Positions 1 through 7,833 of a DNA stretch of 18,278 bases are shown piece after piece. Position 1 is the first letter of the stretch. The number at the start of each line of letters is the position of its first letter. Source of the stretch: CAZBRS01 sp964494475 (GTDB lineage: Bacteria > Myxococcota_A > UBA9042 > CAZBRS01); assembly GCA_964494475.1 (NCBI GenBank), contig CAZBRS010000082.1:1-18278 (forward strand). Reading direction: 5' to 3'. A program made the translations under genes and the position numbers. The notes under the pieces are model-generated. The model was not told the origin of the DNA. It ran no database searches and saw nothing but the letters and a program-made list of their open reading frames with translations.

Positions 1-2
1 CC

Positions 3-3000
3 GCCACCGTACGCGTAGGCGAGCCCACTCCCGCCACGATCGACGCGGGACCGCTCGGAACCGCGACCGTAACGGGCACGTTGACGGTCGCGGCCTTCAC
101 CGACGGCGCGCTGGCCGAGGTGTCGGGTTGCCTCGACGCCACGGTGGCGCCCGGCGCTTTCGCCTCCCTGCTCGCGGGGCTCACCGGCGAGGTCACGGGC
201 GAGCCCTCGCTCGACCTGTGCTTCTCGAAGAGCCTGCCGACCCTCACGATCACGCTGCCCTCCTGGAGCCCGTTCGACTTCGATCCCACGGTGGTGCTGA
301 CGAACGTGAAGGGCCGCCTGGTGAAGGTGGCGGGCACGTGGAAGCTGCTCATCGACGAGGCCCTCGCGGGGCTCGATCGCCTGTGCGGGGTCATCCCCGC
401 GAAAAACCCAAGGTTGAACGTCGTGCAGGGCGCGGGAAACGTGTGGTCGGTGCAGCTCGCCGTCACCCTCACGGTGCAGGTGGGCTCGGTGTCCCGCGAC
501 CTCACGTTCAAGAAGACGCTCACGAACGAGCCCGTCGTGACCTTCGCGGGCAAGGTGAACGGCGTGCTCGATCTGTTCGTCGACGCGATCTTGGCCCTCG
601 ACCCGCTCATGATCCAGAACCCCGACGTGAGCGTGACCTGCGACGGGATCGAACCCTCCGTCACGGTGGGCCTCTCGGGCACCACGTTCTTCGACCTGCT
701 CGGCCTGCACCTGCGGGCCGACGTGACGGGCGGCGGCGAGTTCGGCCCGGACAGCGCCGCGTGGCTCTCGGGTTCGGTGACGGCCGTCACGGACAAGGGC
801 TCGCCGGCGGCGTTCGTGCTGCCCGGGATCGGCCCGGTCGAGGAGCCCGTCTGCCTGGCCGCGCTGGCCGGAGAGCCCCCTCCGGACCTCATGCTCTGCG
901 GCGAAGCGGCCGAGGAGGGGCTCTCCCTCCTGACGACGGTCGACCTTCCCAGGTTCGAACCCTTGCAGCAGGCCGAAGAGCTGCGCATCCGGGTGCGCGA
1001 CGCCACGCGCGTGTCGATGGAGGCGTCGCTCGACGGCGACGTCGACCTCATCATCCCCGCCATGGAGTTCCCGTCGCTCGACCGCTTGACGCTGACCGAC
1101 CTGATCTTCTGGTGGGAGGGCACGATCTTCGACTACTCGATGGGCTTCGAGGGCCGCGCCGAGTTGGCCCCGAGTGAGCCGGCCGGCTCGCTGGTGCAGG
1201 CCCGCTTCCGGCTGCCCCTCGCCGGTGACGCCGAAGAGTCCGAGGCCGAGCTGGCCCTGGAGGGGCGCTGGATCGAGCCCCTCGGACTGCCCGGCTTCGC
1301 GCTCGAGGACCCCCTGGTCGTCACGGGCTTCCGCGAGATCGAAGGGGATCTCGGCCTGCGCGCCGTGCGCTTCTCCGGCGCCGTGTACCGTTCGGTGACG
1401 GGCACCTGGCCGGCGGTCCCGCCGATCACAGACGAGGCTTGCGACGACGACGCGGGCCTCGACGAGGACGCCAACGGCGCCGCCAACTGCCAGGACGCCG
1501 CCTGCGCCACGCACCTTCACTGCCTGGCGACCACGCCGGGCTCCGGGTACGTGGAGGCGTGGGGCGACCTGATGCTCGACCTGGCCCGCGAACCGCTGCC
1601 GTCGTTCTTCGGGGCGGGCTCGCTGCCGGCGCCCGTGCTGCTCTTCGGCCTGGACGTGACGAAGCTGGGCGAGCTCACCGCGCTGGAAGCGAAGAAGCTG
1701 CTCGTGTCCACCGCGCGGGCGTTCGGTTCTTCCAGCTGCGTCCACCTCGCCGCGAGCCCATGGGGGCCCGTGGCCGCGGGAGACGTCTGCGTGGGCCTCG
1801 AGGCCATCTGCGACGCGGGGTTGTGCTCGTACGACGACCTGGACTGGCCCATCCCGCTCGGACTGCGCGACCTCTCCCTGTCGTTCTCCACCCACGACGT
1901 TCAGGTCGGAGACCGGGCCTACGCCGCTGGCGCCTCGTTCCGCGCCGACGCCTTCCTCGGCGGACAGACGTTCCCGGTCCGGGGCGGCCTGGACCGTGAC
2001 CGGTTGTCGTTGTCCGGTCGCCTGCCGCCGCTCACCATCCAGATGCCCGGGGCCGGCAACCTGGTGCTGGCCGCCGACCCCGCCGCCCGCGAGATGACCA
2101 CCGGCCCTGACCGGACCGGGTCGCTCAGCGTGACCGCCGACGCCGCGTTCGACCTGACGGCGCAGGGCACGATCGAGGGCTGGGTGCGACGCGCCGACTG
2201 GAGCGGCACGGGCACGCTGGCGCAGCACCGCGCGACGGGTTCGGGCATCTCCCAGAAGGGCGCGACCCCGACCTACGGCTACCGCGTGAGCATCGGCGCG
2301 GCCGAGGAGGGCGCCGGTCGCGTGACCGTGACATTCACGAACGGGACGAAGACGCGCACGGTGCGAACGCGCGGCGTGGTCCCGGCCGGCGCCCGCAGCC
2401 ACGTGGCGGCGGCCTGGGGGCCCGCAGAGGCCGACGGGCGCGTGCCGGTGTGGATCGTGGTCGACGGGCTGAACGTACCCGTCGAAGACAGCGGGTCGAC
2501 GCCCGCCGGCGCCTTCGGGCCGCCCGTCGCCGCCGTGGCCTTCCAGGCCGGCGCGGGGCTCGACGCCCTGGACGACGTGCGCGTATGGTCGGTGGCGCGC
2601 TCGCCGGCGCGCATTGCTGGCGAACGGTACTTCCTGCCCATGGGCTTCGCCAACGACCCGACGCTCGTGGCGCGCTACGAGTTCGACGCCGACGCCAGCG
2701 AGCCGGCCGTGGCCCACAACACGCGCTACCTGGTCGCCGCGGGCAAGCGCCACGGGGTCTTCACCGGCGGGGCCGCGTCGGTGCCCGTGCCCACGCCCCA
2801 GGGTCCTGGCCTCGCGTGGCTGGACCGCGGTGAATCCCTGCCCTCGGGCTTGGCCATCCAGGCAGGAGGGGCGCTCTCCCTGCCCCTCGCGACCGGGTCG
2901 TTCTCGTTCACCCAGACGCTGCTGGCCGCCCACGGCCAAGTCATTGGCACGCTTCGGGCCGGCGCCACACCCCTGCTCACCCTGCCCGGCGTGGGCAGCT

Positions 3001-5132
3001 TCGTGCTGACGGGGCCAGGGGCCCTGCCCGCGGCCGACGCGCCGTTCGACGACGGCGTGGTCGCCGACCTCGACGCCGGGGCCGCCACGTTCTCCGGAAC
3101 CGGTAAGCTGGGGTTCCAACGGGTTGGCGGCGCCCTCTCGTCGCTGTCCGAGGCCGCGTTCCGCTTCGACTGCCCCACGGACGCGACCTGCACGTCACCT
3201 GCCGACCACGACTTCCTGGCCACCGTCTCGGTCGCCACCCCCTTCGTCTTCACGTTGCCCGTCCCGGGCCTCGGTGGCGTACAGATCGAGGGCAAGTCGC
3301 TGACGTTCCGCGTCCCGCCCTTGAGTCCTGTGGCCTGGCTCACGTTCAACGCCGCCAAGCTGCGCGCCGCAGGCCGCCAGTTCACGCCGCCCGAGTTGCC
3401 GCTCGTCGACGGACGAATCGTCTTCGACGCCACCCTGGATCTGGGCGCTCTCGGGGGTCTCGCCTTCGGGTCGTCGACCGCGCGGCTCACGCTGGACTTC
3501 GCTGCGGGAACCCTCTGTGGCGACGCCCACAGCTCCACGTTGAACTGCAACGCCCACGTGTGCCTCACGTCCTCCGGCGTCACGGGCTCCGACCTCACGT
3601 GCAACGGCCAACCGGCGTGCGTGCACGACAGCGGCTGCACGGGCGGCAAGGTGTGCATCGGCCTGGTGTGCGCGAACAAGTCGGCCGAGGGTGGCTTCTG
3701 CTCGAACGACGGCGTGTGCTCGGCCGAGCACACGTGCTTCGCCGGCTCGGTCTGCTACCGACCGCGCTCGAAGGCCGCGTGGCAGGCCTGCCACGTCGAG
3801 TGGCCGAACCACTGCCAGGACGGCAACGTGTGCGCTGGAGTGTGCCTGCCGCTCGCCGACCACGGCGGCACGTGCACCGACGACCGCCAATGCCCCCTCG
3901 GCATGGCGTGCTCGCGGCTGGTCGGACAAAGCCAGAAGGTGTGCGTGCTCCCCCTCCACACGGTGCCCATCGGCGACGCCTGCGAGCTCGGCGCCGAGTG
4001 CCAGACGGGCAAGTGCGCCCTGCACCGGGGCGAAAAGCGCTGCGACTGCACCGCGCCCTGGTGCCTGGCGCATCCGGCGAACGGCGCGCCCCAGTACTGC
4101 GGCGCCGACGGCGACTGCCACCCGCTGAAGACCGACGGAGACACGTGCTGCGGACCCGACGAGTGCCGGGGCGCGGCCTGCACGGTCACGGCCTGCGCGG
4201 TCACCGGCCTGGTGGGCAAGAAGGCAGGGACCTCGTCCGGCCGGTGCTGGACGCCCTGGGGCGCCGACCTCGGCGACGACTGCTACGCCCCCCTGCACTG
4301 CGGCGAAGGGCTGTGCGTCAACCAGAAGTGCCAGTGCGTCACGGACGTCGACTGCAACCCGCCCGGCTCCACCACCCTGCGCGTGTGCCGCAGCGGCGCC
4401 TGCCAGCAGCCCCAGTGCCTGACCTCGCTCGACTGCGCCACGGACAAGCGCTGCGATCTCGGATCGCTGACGTGCGTGCCCAAGCTCGGGGAATGGGAGT
4501 CGTGCTGGATCGGCGCGGCCCGCCTGCCCACCGACTGCGCCTCGGAGCGCTGCGGCCTGATCGAGCCGAAGTGCTACTCGTACCACTCGCAGCACGCCAA
4601 GGACGGCGACGCGTGCGTCGACCTGGCGCACTGCGACTCGAACCTGTGCCAGCCGCAGTGCTCGAACGTGACGGCCTCGCTGCTCACGGCCTTGAAGAAC
4701 AAGGACTGGGCGGCCCTGGTCGGCGCCGGGTGCTCGTTCCAATGCGCCTGCCAGTCCGACGGCGACTGCACGGGCGGAAAGTTCTGCGGCACCTACGAGG
4801 TGAGCGTGGGAGGGGTCCCGATGCCGGTGCCCTGGATGCGCCAGTGCCGCTCGAAGGGCAGCGTGGGCGCTGTCTGCACCGGCGGCAGTCAGTGCACCTC
4901 GGGCGTCTGCCGAGGCGCCACCGACTACACCCCAGGAACGTGCGGGTGCTCGAGTTCGAGCCAGTGCGCGAGCGACCGTTACTGCAGTTCGAACGCCTGC
5001 GTGTTGAAGAAGCTGAACGGCAGCGGCTGTGGCGGCGACGACCAGTGCGTCTCGGGCAACTGCGACCGCGACTGCGTTCCGTGCGCCTACGACTGGAACA
5101 AGACCTGCTGCGGCCCGTTCACGTGCCGGTGA
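3..5132 (+). CDS. Giant secreted beta-rich protein with LamG-like domain and Cys-rich tail (5' end outside window)
   Basis: The reading frame is open from the left edge with no stop. TTG at 81 is the first start-like codon but is probably internal, because coding-like sequence continues upstream of it, so this is a 3' fragment of more than 1700 codons. Residue numbers below count from codon 81. The first ~680 residues are low-Cys and beta-strand-rich. They are interrupted at 1440-1523 by a C-D-D-D...D-E-D-A-N-G...C metal-loop-like motif. About 2125-2760 (residues ~682-895) looks like a LamG/concanavalin-type jellyroll: 'IEGWVRR', 'SHVAAAW', 'LDDVRVWSVARSPARI'. From ~3515 to the end there are tandem Cys-rich units of the C-x5-C-x2-G-x-C kind, like those often annotated as Dickkopf-like in myxobacteria. 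No C-terminal sorting motif or membrane segment is visible. A surface adhesion or binding role is inference. The next gene starts 13 nt downstream, so they are probably co-transcribed. Confidence 0.85.
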   Translation, partial: ATVRVGEPTPATIDAGPLGTATVTGTLTVAAFTDGALAEVSGCLDATVAPGAFASLLAGLTGEVTGEPSLDLCFSKSLPTLTITLPSWSPFDFDPTVVLTNVKGRLVKVAGTWKLLIDEALAGLDRLCGVIPAKNPRLNVVQGAGNVWSVQLAVTLTVQVGSVSRDLTFKKTLTNEPVVTFAGKVNGVLDLFVDAILALDPLMIQNPDVSVTCDGIEPSVTVGLSGTTFFDLLGLHLRADVTGGGEFGPDSAAWLSGSVTAVTDKGSPAAFVLPGIGPVEEPVCLAALAGEPPPDLMLCGEAAEEGLSLLTTVDLPRFEPLQQAEELRIRVRDATRVSMEASLDGDVDLIIPAMEFPSLDRLTLTDLIFWWEGTIFDYSMGFEGRAELAPSEPAGSLVQARFRLPLAGDAEESEAELALEGRWIEPLGLPGFALEDPLVVTGFREIEGDLGLRAVRFSGAVYRSVTGTWPAVPPITDEACDDDAGLDEDANGAANCQDAACATHLHCLATTPGSGYVEAWGDLMLDLAREPLPSFFGAGSLPAPVLLFGLDVTKLGELTALEAKKLLVSTARAFGSSSCVHLAASPWGPVAAGDVCVGLEAICDAGLCSYDDLDWPIPLGLRDLSLSFSTHDVQVGDRAYAAGASFRADAFLGGQTFPVRGGLDRDRLSLSGRLPPLTIQMPGAGNLVLAADPAAREMTTGPDRTGSLSVTADAAFDLTAQGTIEGWVRRADWSGTGTLAQHRATGSGISQKGATPTYGYRVSIGAAEEGAGRVTVTFTNGTKTRTVRTRGVVPAGARSHVAAAWGPAEADGRVPVWIVVDGLNVPVEDSGSTPAGAFGPPVAAVAFQAGAGLDALDDVRVWSVARSPARIAGERYFLPMGFANDPTLVARYEFDADASEPAVAHNTRYLVAAGKRHGVFTGGAASVPVPTPQGPGLAWLDRGESLPSGLAIQAGGALSLPLATGSFSFTQTLLAAHGQVIGTLRAGATPLLTLPGVGSFVLTGPGALPAADAPFDDGVVADLDAGAATFSGTGKLGFQRVGGALSSLSEAAFRFDCPTDATCTSPADHDFLATVSVATPFVFTLPVPGLGGVQIEGKSLTFRVPPLSPVAWLTFNAAKLRAAGRQFTPPELPLVDGRIVFDATLDLGALGGLAFGSSTARLTLDFAAGTLCGDAHSSTLNCNAHVCLTSSGVTGSDLTCNGQPACVHDSGCTGGKVCIGLVCANKSAEGGFCSNDGVCSAEHTCFAGSVCYRPRSKAAWQACHVEWPNHCQDGNVCAGVCLPLADHGGTCTDDRQCPLGMACSRLVGQSQKVCVLPLHTVPIGDACELGAECQTGKCALHRGEKRCDCTAPWCLAHPANGAPQYCGADGDCHPLKTDGDTCCGPDECRGAACTVTACAVTGLVGKKAGTSSGRCWTPWGADLGDDCYAPLHCGEGLCVNQKCQCVTDVDCNPPGSTTLRVCRSGACQQPQCLTSLDCATDKRCDLGSLTCVPKLGEWESCWIGAARLPTDCASERCGLIEPKCYSYHSQHAKDGDACVDLAHCDSNLCQPQCSNVTASLLTALKNKDWAALVGAGCSFQCACQSDGDCTGGKFCGTYEVSVGGVPMPVPWMRQCRSKGSVGAVCTGGSQCTSGVCRGATDYTPGTCGCSSSSQCASDRYCSSNACVLKKLNGSGCGGDDQCVSGNCDRDCVPCAYDWNKTCCGPFTCR
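1440..1523 (+). other. Acidic Cys/Asp/Asn loop inside the giant protein
   Basis: The encoded segment runs from a Cys followed by three Asp, through 'DEDANGAANC', to a closing Cys. Alternating Asp/Asn/Gly between cysteines resembles the C-D-G-x-D-N-D-x-D-G-x-x-D-C loops common in secreted myxobacterial proteins and annotated there as MopE-like metal-binding motifs. Here it stands alone between two beta-rich segments. Metal binding is inferred from the pattern only. Confidence 0.45.
2125..2760 (+). other. LamG/concanavalin-like domain within the giant protein
   Basis: The translated segment has the usual order of a LamG-like jellyroll: an early 'GTIEGWVRR' strand, a central 'VTVTFTNG' strand, the 'SHVAAAW' strand, 'IVVDG', then 'LDDVRVWSVARSPARI' and a closing 'LVARYEFD'. 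This order matches the Laminin_G_3 type familiar from secreted bacterial proteins. Such domains usually bind carbohydrate or act as adhesion modules. The ligand here is unknown. Confidence 0.7.
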
Positions 5133-5133
5133 C

Positions 5134-5142
5134 GGGGAGGAG
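5134..5142 (+). promoter_or_regulatory. Ribosome binding site fixing the ATG at 5146
   Basis: GGGGAGGAG lies just after the stop codon of the giant gene. Its GGAGG core is 5 nt from ATG 5146. It chooses this ATG over upstream in-frame starts from 5029, which would run through the end of the previous gene and bury the signal peptide. Confidence 0.8.
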
Positions 5143-5145
5143 ACC

Positions 5146-7758
5146 ATGACGACCTCACGCTTCGGCTCGCTGCTCCCGTTCCTGGCGCTCGCGCTGGTCC
5201 TTACCGTGGCGTGCGGACCCGGCGGAGGGTCTGCCTCCGACGCCGGACCTGACGCGCCGGACGTTGCCCCCCCGGACGTGGCCCCTGATACGCCCGACGT
5301 CGAAGCGACCCCCGACGTCGCCGAACCGCCCGACACGTCGGACGTGTCCGAAGCGGGCGAAGCTGCACCCGATGGCATGGAGGAGACCGACCCGCCCCCG
5401 GACGTCGTCGAGTCGATCGACGACGCGACCGAGGTCAGCGACGCCGAACCCTCCGAGAGCACGGCCGAATGCACGACCGATACCGACTGCGACGACCAGA
5501 ACACCTGCACCGCCGACGTGTGCGCGGCCGGCGGGCTGTGCGTCCACCTGGCCCTGGGCGGCGTCTGCGACGACGGCGATCCGTGCACGACCGACGACGC
5601 ATGCGACGTCGGCTTGTGCGCAGGCACGCCCCTGCCCGGCTGCGGCGAGCCCGTGTGCGGCGACGGCCTGTGCCAGGCGCCCGAGGCCTGCGCCGACTGC
5701 CCCGTCGACTGCAGCCCGCTCGGCGAAGGCGCGTGCGGCGAAGGCTGCGATCCCACCTCGACCCCCCCGGACTGCGCGGGCAACGCGGTGTGCGCGCCGG
5801 TGACCGCGGGCGGGGATCTGTTCGACGATCCGTTCTTCCACGGCAACGGCGCCTGCGGCGTGGCCTGCGCCTCGGACGCCGACTGCCCGGAGGGGGCTTG
5901 CCTGACCGTGGGTGGCCTGCAGGCCGAGGGCGTGTGCGTGCCGGCGTGCGCGCCCAGCCAGGTGGGTGCTTGCGGCGACCTGGCCGCGTGCTTCCCCCGC
6001 GCCGCCGACCCCGCGGCGGGCGTGTGCCTGGCGGCCACCCCGTGCGGCGAAACCCCCGATTGCCCGTGCCTCGAGGTGTCGGCGCTCACCGTGGGCTCGG
6101 TCTGCCTGCAGCCGTGCTGGGCCGGCGACCCGGTGGCCTGCTGGAGCGGCGTGCAGGACTGCCTGCCGCGAGCCGGCGCCGAGTGGCATACCGGCCTCTG
6201 CGTCGGCTTCGGCGCCGCCTGCGACGCCGTGGCGCAGAGCGGCTGCGCCGGTGCCGAGACGTGCGCGCCCTTCGCGCTGGCCGGCCTCGGCGGCACGGCC
6301 TGGCGCTGCCGGCCGGCGGGCAGCGGACCCGAAGGTGAGCCCTGCCTCGACCAGGCCGGCTGCGCGCCGGGGCTCGAGTGCATGCTGGGCGCGTGCCGCG
6401 CGTTCTGCGACCCGACCGTACCCGCCTGCGGGACGGGGTCCTGCCTCGACGTGGGGGAGCTCTACCTGCTGGCCCCCGGCGTGCTGGGCGCCTGCCTGCC
6501 CGCCTGCGGCGACACCGCCTGCGACCCCGGCGAGGACTGCGCGGGCTGCCCCGACGACTGCGGCACCTGCGCGCCCTGGTGTGGCGACACCGCCTGCGAT
6601 CCCGACGAAGACTGCACGACGTGCGAGCTCGACTGCGGGGCCTGCCCCTTCTGCGGCGACGGCTCGTGCGACAGCCCCTCGACGGGGCTCGGGGCAGGCG
6701 AGGACTGCTTCACGTGCGAAGCCGACTGCGGCGACTGCGAGGGCACGTGCGGTGACGACCTGTGCAGCCCCTTCGAGTCGTGCCTCGACTGCCCCGCCGA
6801 CTGCGGCGAGTGCCAGGAGTCGTGCGGTGACGAGGTCTGCACGTTCGGCGAGACGTGCTGGGAGTGCCCCGCCGACTGCGAGGCCTGCCCGTGGACGTGC
6901 GGCGACGGCGCCTGTGACGACGACGAGACGTGCCTCTCGTGCCCCGCCGACTGCGATCTGTTCGGCTTTGCGTGCCTGGCCACTTGCAACCCGCAGGACG
7001 GAGCCGAGGCCTGCGACGGGAACGCCGCCTGCGTGCCCACGCTGGACGATCGGCTCTTCCCTGCCCCCTTCGAGGTCGGCAACGGCGCGTGCGGCGAAGG
7101 CTGCTCGGCCGACGCCGACTGCGGCGGGGGAGTCTGCCTTTCGCTGCTGGGGCTGGACACGACGGGCCTCTGCGCCCCGTCGTGCACGCCCGGCGGGGCG
7201 ACGTGCGCCGACGGACGGACCTGCGTACCCCTGCCCGGCGAGCCGGAGCGCGGGGCGTGCGCGCCCGGCCCTGCCTGCGGCGACGGGCTCGCGGGGTGCC
7301 CTCCCGAGGCCGCAGCTTGCGTGCCGTGGGAGAGCGTGGCCGCGTACGGCCTGTGCCTGCCGGGTTGCTGGTGGCAGGACGAGCTCGCGTGCGACGGGCT
7401 CGGCGCGTGCCACCCCCGCACCACAGCGCCGTGGAGCCAGGGGCTCTGCGTCGGGCAGCCCGAGGCCTGCGATCCGGTCGCCCAGATCGGTTGCTCCGAA
7501 GACCAGACGTGCGTGGTTCTCGGCGGCGCGGCGATCTCGGGGCAGGCGCGGATCTGCTCCGCCCGGGTGGGCGAGCAGATCGAAGGTGACCCGTGCGACC
7601 CCTGGAGCGTGTTCTGCGCGCCGGGGCTCGTCTGCATCGAAGGTGCCTGCGCCCCGTTCTGCGATCCCACCGACCTCGATGCCTGCGCGCCGCTGGCGTG
7701 CGACGACATCGGCGCCCTGTTCCACCTGCCCCTCGGAGCGCTCGGCGTCTGCCGGTAG
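5146..7758 (+). CDS. Cys-rich lipoprotein with tandem CGD repeats and duplicated flanking modules (870 aa)
   Basis: The protein begins with a lipoprotein signal peptide ('LALALVLTVAC', lipid Cys at residue 23, Gly at +2; the lipobox is relaxed). An Asp/Pro/Val/Ala/Glu linker of about 80 residues follows, typical of surface-exposed tethers. Then come 'CDDxNTCTxDxC' and 'CDDGDPCTTDDAC' units well known from myxobacterial secreted proteins. Module A (5656-6504) precedes a tandem array of CGD-type repeats (6505-6954). Module B (6898-7755) resembles module A and ends the protein. Nearly all Cys codons are TGC. The many paired cysteines suggest a disulfide-stabilised extracellular stalk. No enzymatic motif is seen. 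It is probably in an operon with the giant gene 13 nt upstream. The lipoprotein call is firm; the function is unknown. Confidence 0.9.
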   Translation: MTTSRFGSLLPFLALALVLTVACGPGGGSASDAGPDAPDVAPPDVAPDTPDVEATPDVAEPPDTSDVSEAGEAAPDGMEETDPPPDVVESIDDATEVSDAEPSESTAECTTDTDCDDQNTCTADVCAAGGLCVHLALGGVCDDGDPCTTDDACDVGLCAGTPLPGCGEPVCGDGLCQAPEACADCPVDCSPLGEGACGEGCDPTSTPPDCAGNAVCAPVTAGGDLFDDPFFHGNGACGVACASDADCPEGACLTVGGLQAEGVCVPACAPSQVGACGDLAACFPRAADPAAGVCLAATPCGETPDCPCLEVSALTVGSVCLQPCWAGDPVACWSGVQDCLPRAGAEWHTGLCVGFGAACDAVAQSGCAGAETCAPFALAGLGGTAWRCRPAGSGPEGEPCLDQAGCAPGLECMLGACRAFCDPTVPACGTGSCLDVGELYLLAPGVLGACLPACGDTACDPGEDCAGCPDDCGTCAPWCGDTACDPDEDCTTCELDCGACPFCGDGSCDSPSTGLGAGEDCFTCEADCGDCEGTCGDDLCSPFESCLDCPADCGECQESCGDEVCTFGETCWECPADCEACPWTCGDGACDDDETCLSCPADCDLFGFACLATCNPQDGAEACDGNAACVPTLDDRLFPAPFEVGNGACGEGCSADADCGGGVCLSLLGLDTTGLCAPSCTPGGATCADGRTCVPLPGEPERGACAPGPACGDGLAGCPPEAAACVPWESVAAYGLCLPGCWWQDELACDGLGACHPRTTAPWSQGLCVGQPEACDPVAQIGCSEDQTCVVLGGAAISGQARICSARVGEQIEGDPCDPWSVFCAPGLVCIEGACAPFCDPTDLDACAPLACDDIGALFHLPLGALGVCR
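5656..6504 (+). repeat. Module A of an internal duplication
   Basis: This segment of about 283 codons starts with one CGD repeat ('CGDGLC') and ends at 'GACLPA'. It shares a long series of landmarks in the same order with module B at 6898-7755: 'GNGACG', 'DADC', 'GLCVG', 'CDAVAQSGC', 'FCDPT', then a Leu/Gly-rich end before the final Cys. Confidence 0.75.
6505..6954 (+). repeat. Six tandem Cys-rich CGD repeats (about 22-29 residues each)
   Basis: The unit is C-G-D-x-x-C-x3-E-x-C-x2-C-x2-D-C-x2-C, separated by 2-3 residue spacers such as 'APW', 'EGT' and 'QES'. Six copies are visible. The third (from 6652) carries a short Ser/Thr/Gly-rich insertion between its second and third Cys. The sixth copy is also the first unit of module B. 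Each full unit has six Cys, which fits a small disulfide knot. The copies differ clearly in sequence, so the array is not a recent expansion. Confidence 0.9.
6898..7755 (+). repeat. Module B of an internal duplication
   Basis: This segment of about 286 codons runs from 'CGDGAC' to the C-terminal 'GALGVCR'. It is homologous along its length to module A (5656-6504). Matching landmarks are 'GNGACGEGC', 'DADC', 'LCVG', 'CDPVAQIGC', 'GACAPFCDPT' and 'LPLGALGVC'. The two copies have diverged and have small length differences, which points to an old duplication. Confidence 0.75.
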
Positions 7759-7833
7759 GAGCGCCGTTCCCCCCTCGTCGCGCCTCCGCTCCCGTGGTAC
7801 AAATACGCGGAACCCTGGTTCGCGAGGACGCTC

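Noticed and set aside
5029..5145. Upstream extension of the 870-aa lipoprotein gene
   Set aside because: It would overlap the end of the giant gene and place 39 residues before a complete lipoprotein signal peptide. The strong ribosome binding site selects ATG 5146.
3195..6383. Open frame of 1062 codons on the minus strand
   Set aside because: It is antisense to the Cys-rich parts of two plus-strand genes. The Ser/Pro/His/Ala-rich translation changes character along its length and has no domain, signal peptide or ribosome binding site.
6505..6954. CGD repeat array considered as a CRISPR-like or DNA-level repeat
   Set aside because: The periodicity is of codons for Cys, Gly and Asp in one reading frame. 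Copies differ at the DNA level and there are no constant repeats with unique spacers.
7798..7803. TACAAA as a -10 for the 702-aa lipoprotein gene
   Set aside because: The position fits, but no acceptable -35 is present at 16-18 nt spacing, and the gene may be read from upstream. Not strong enough to list.
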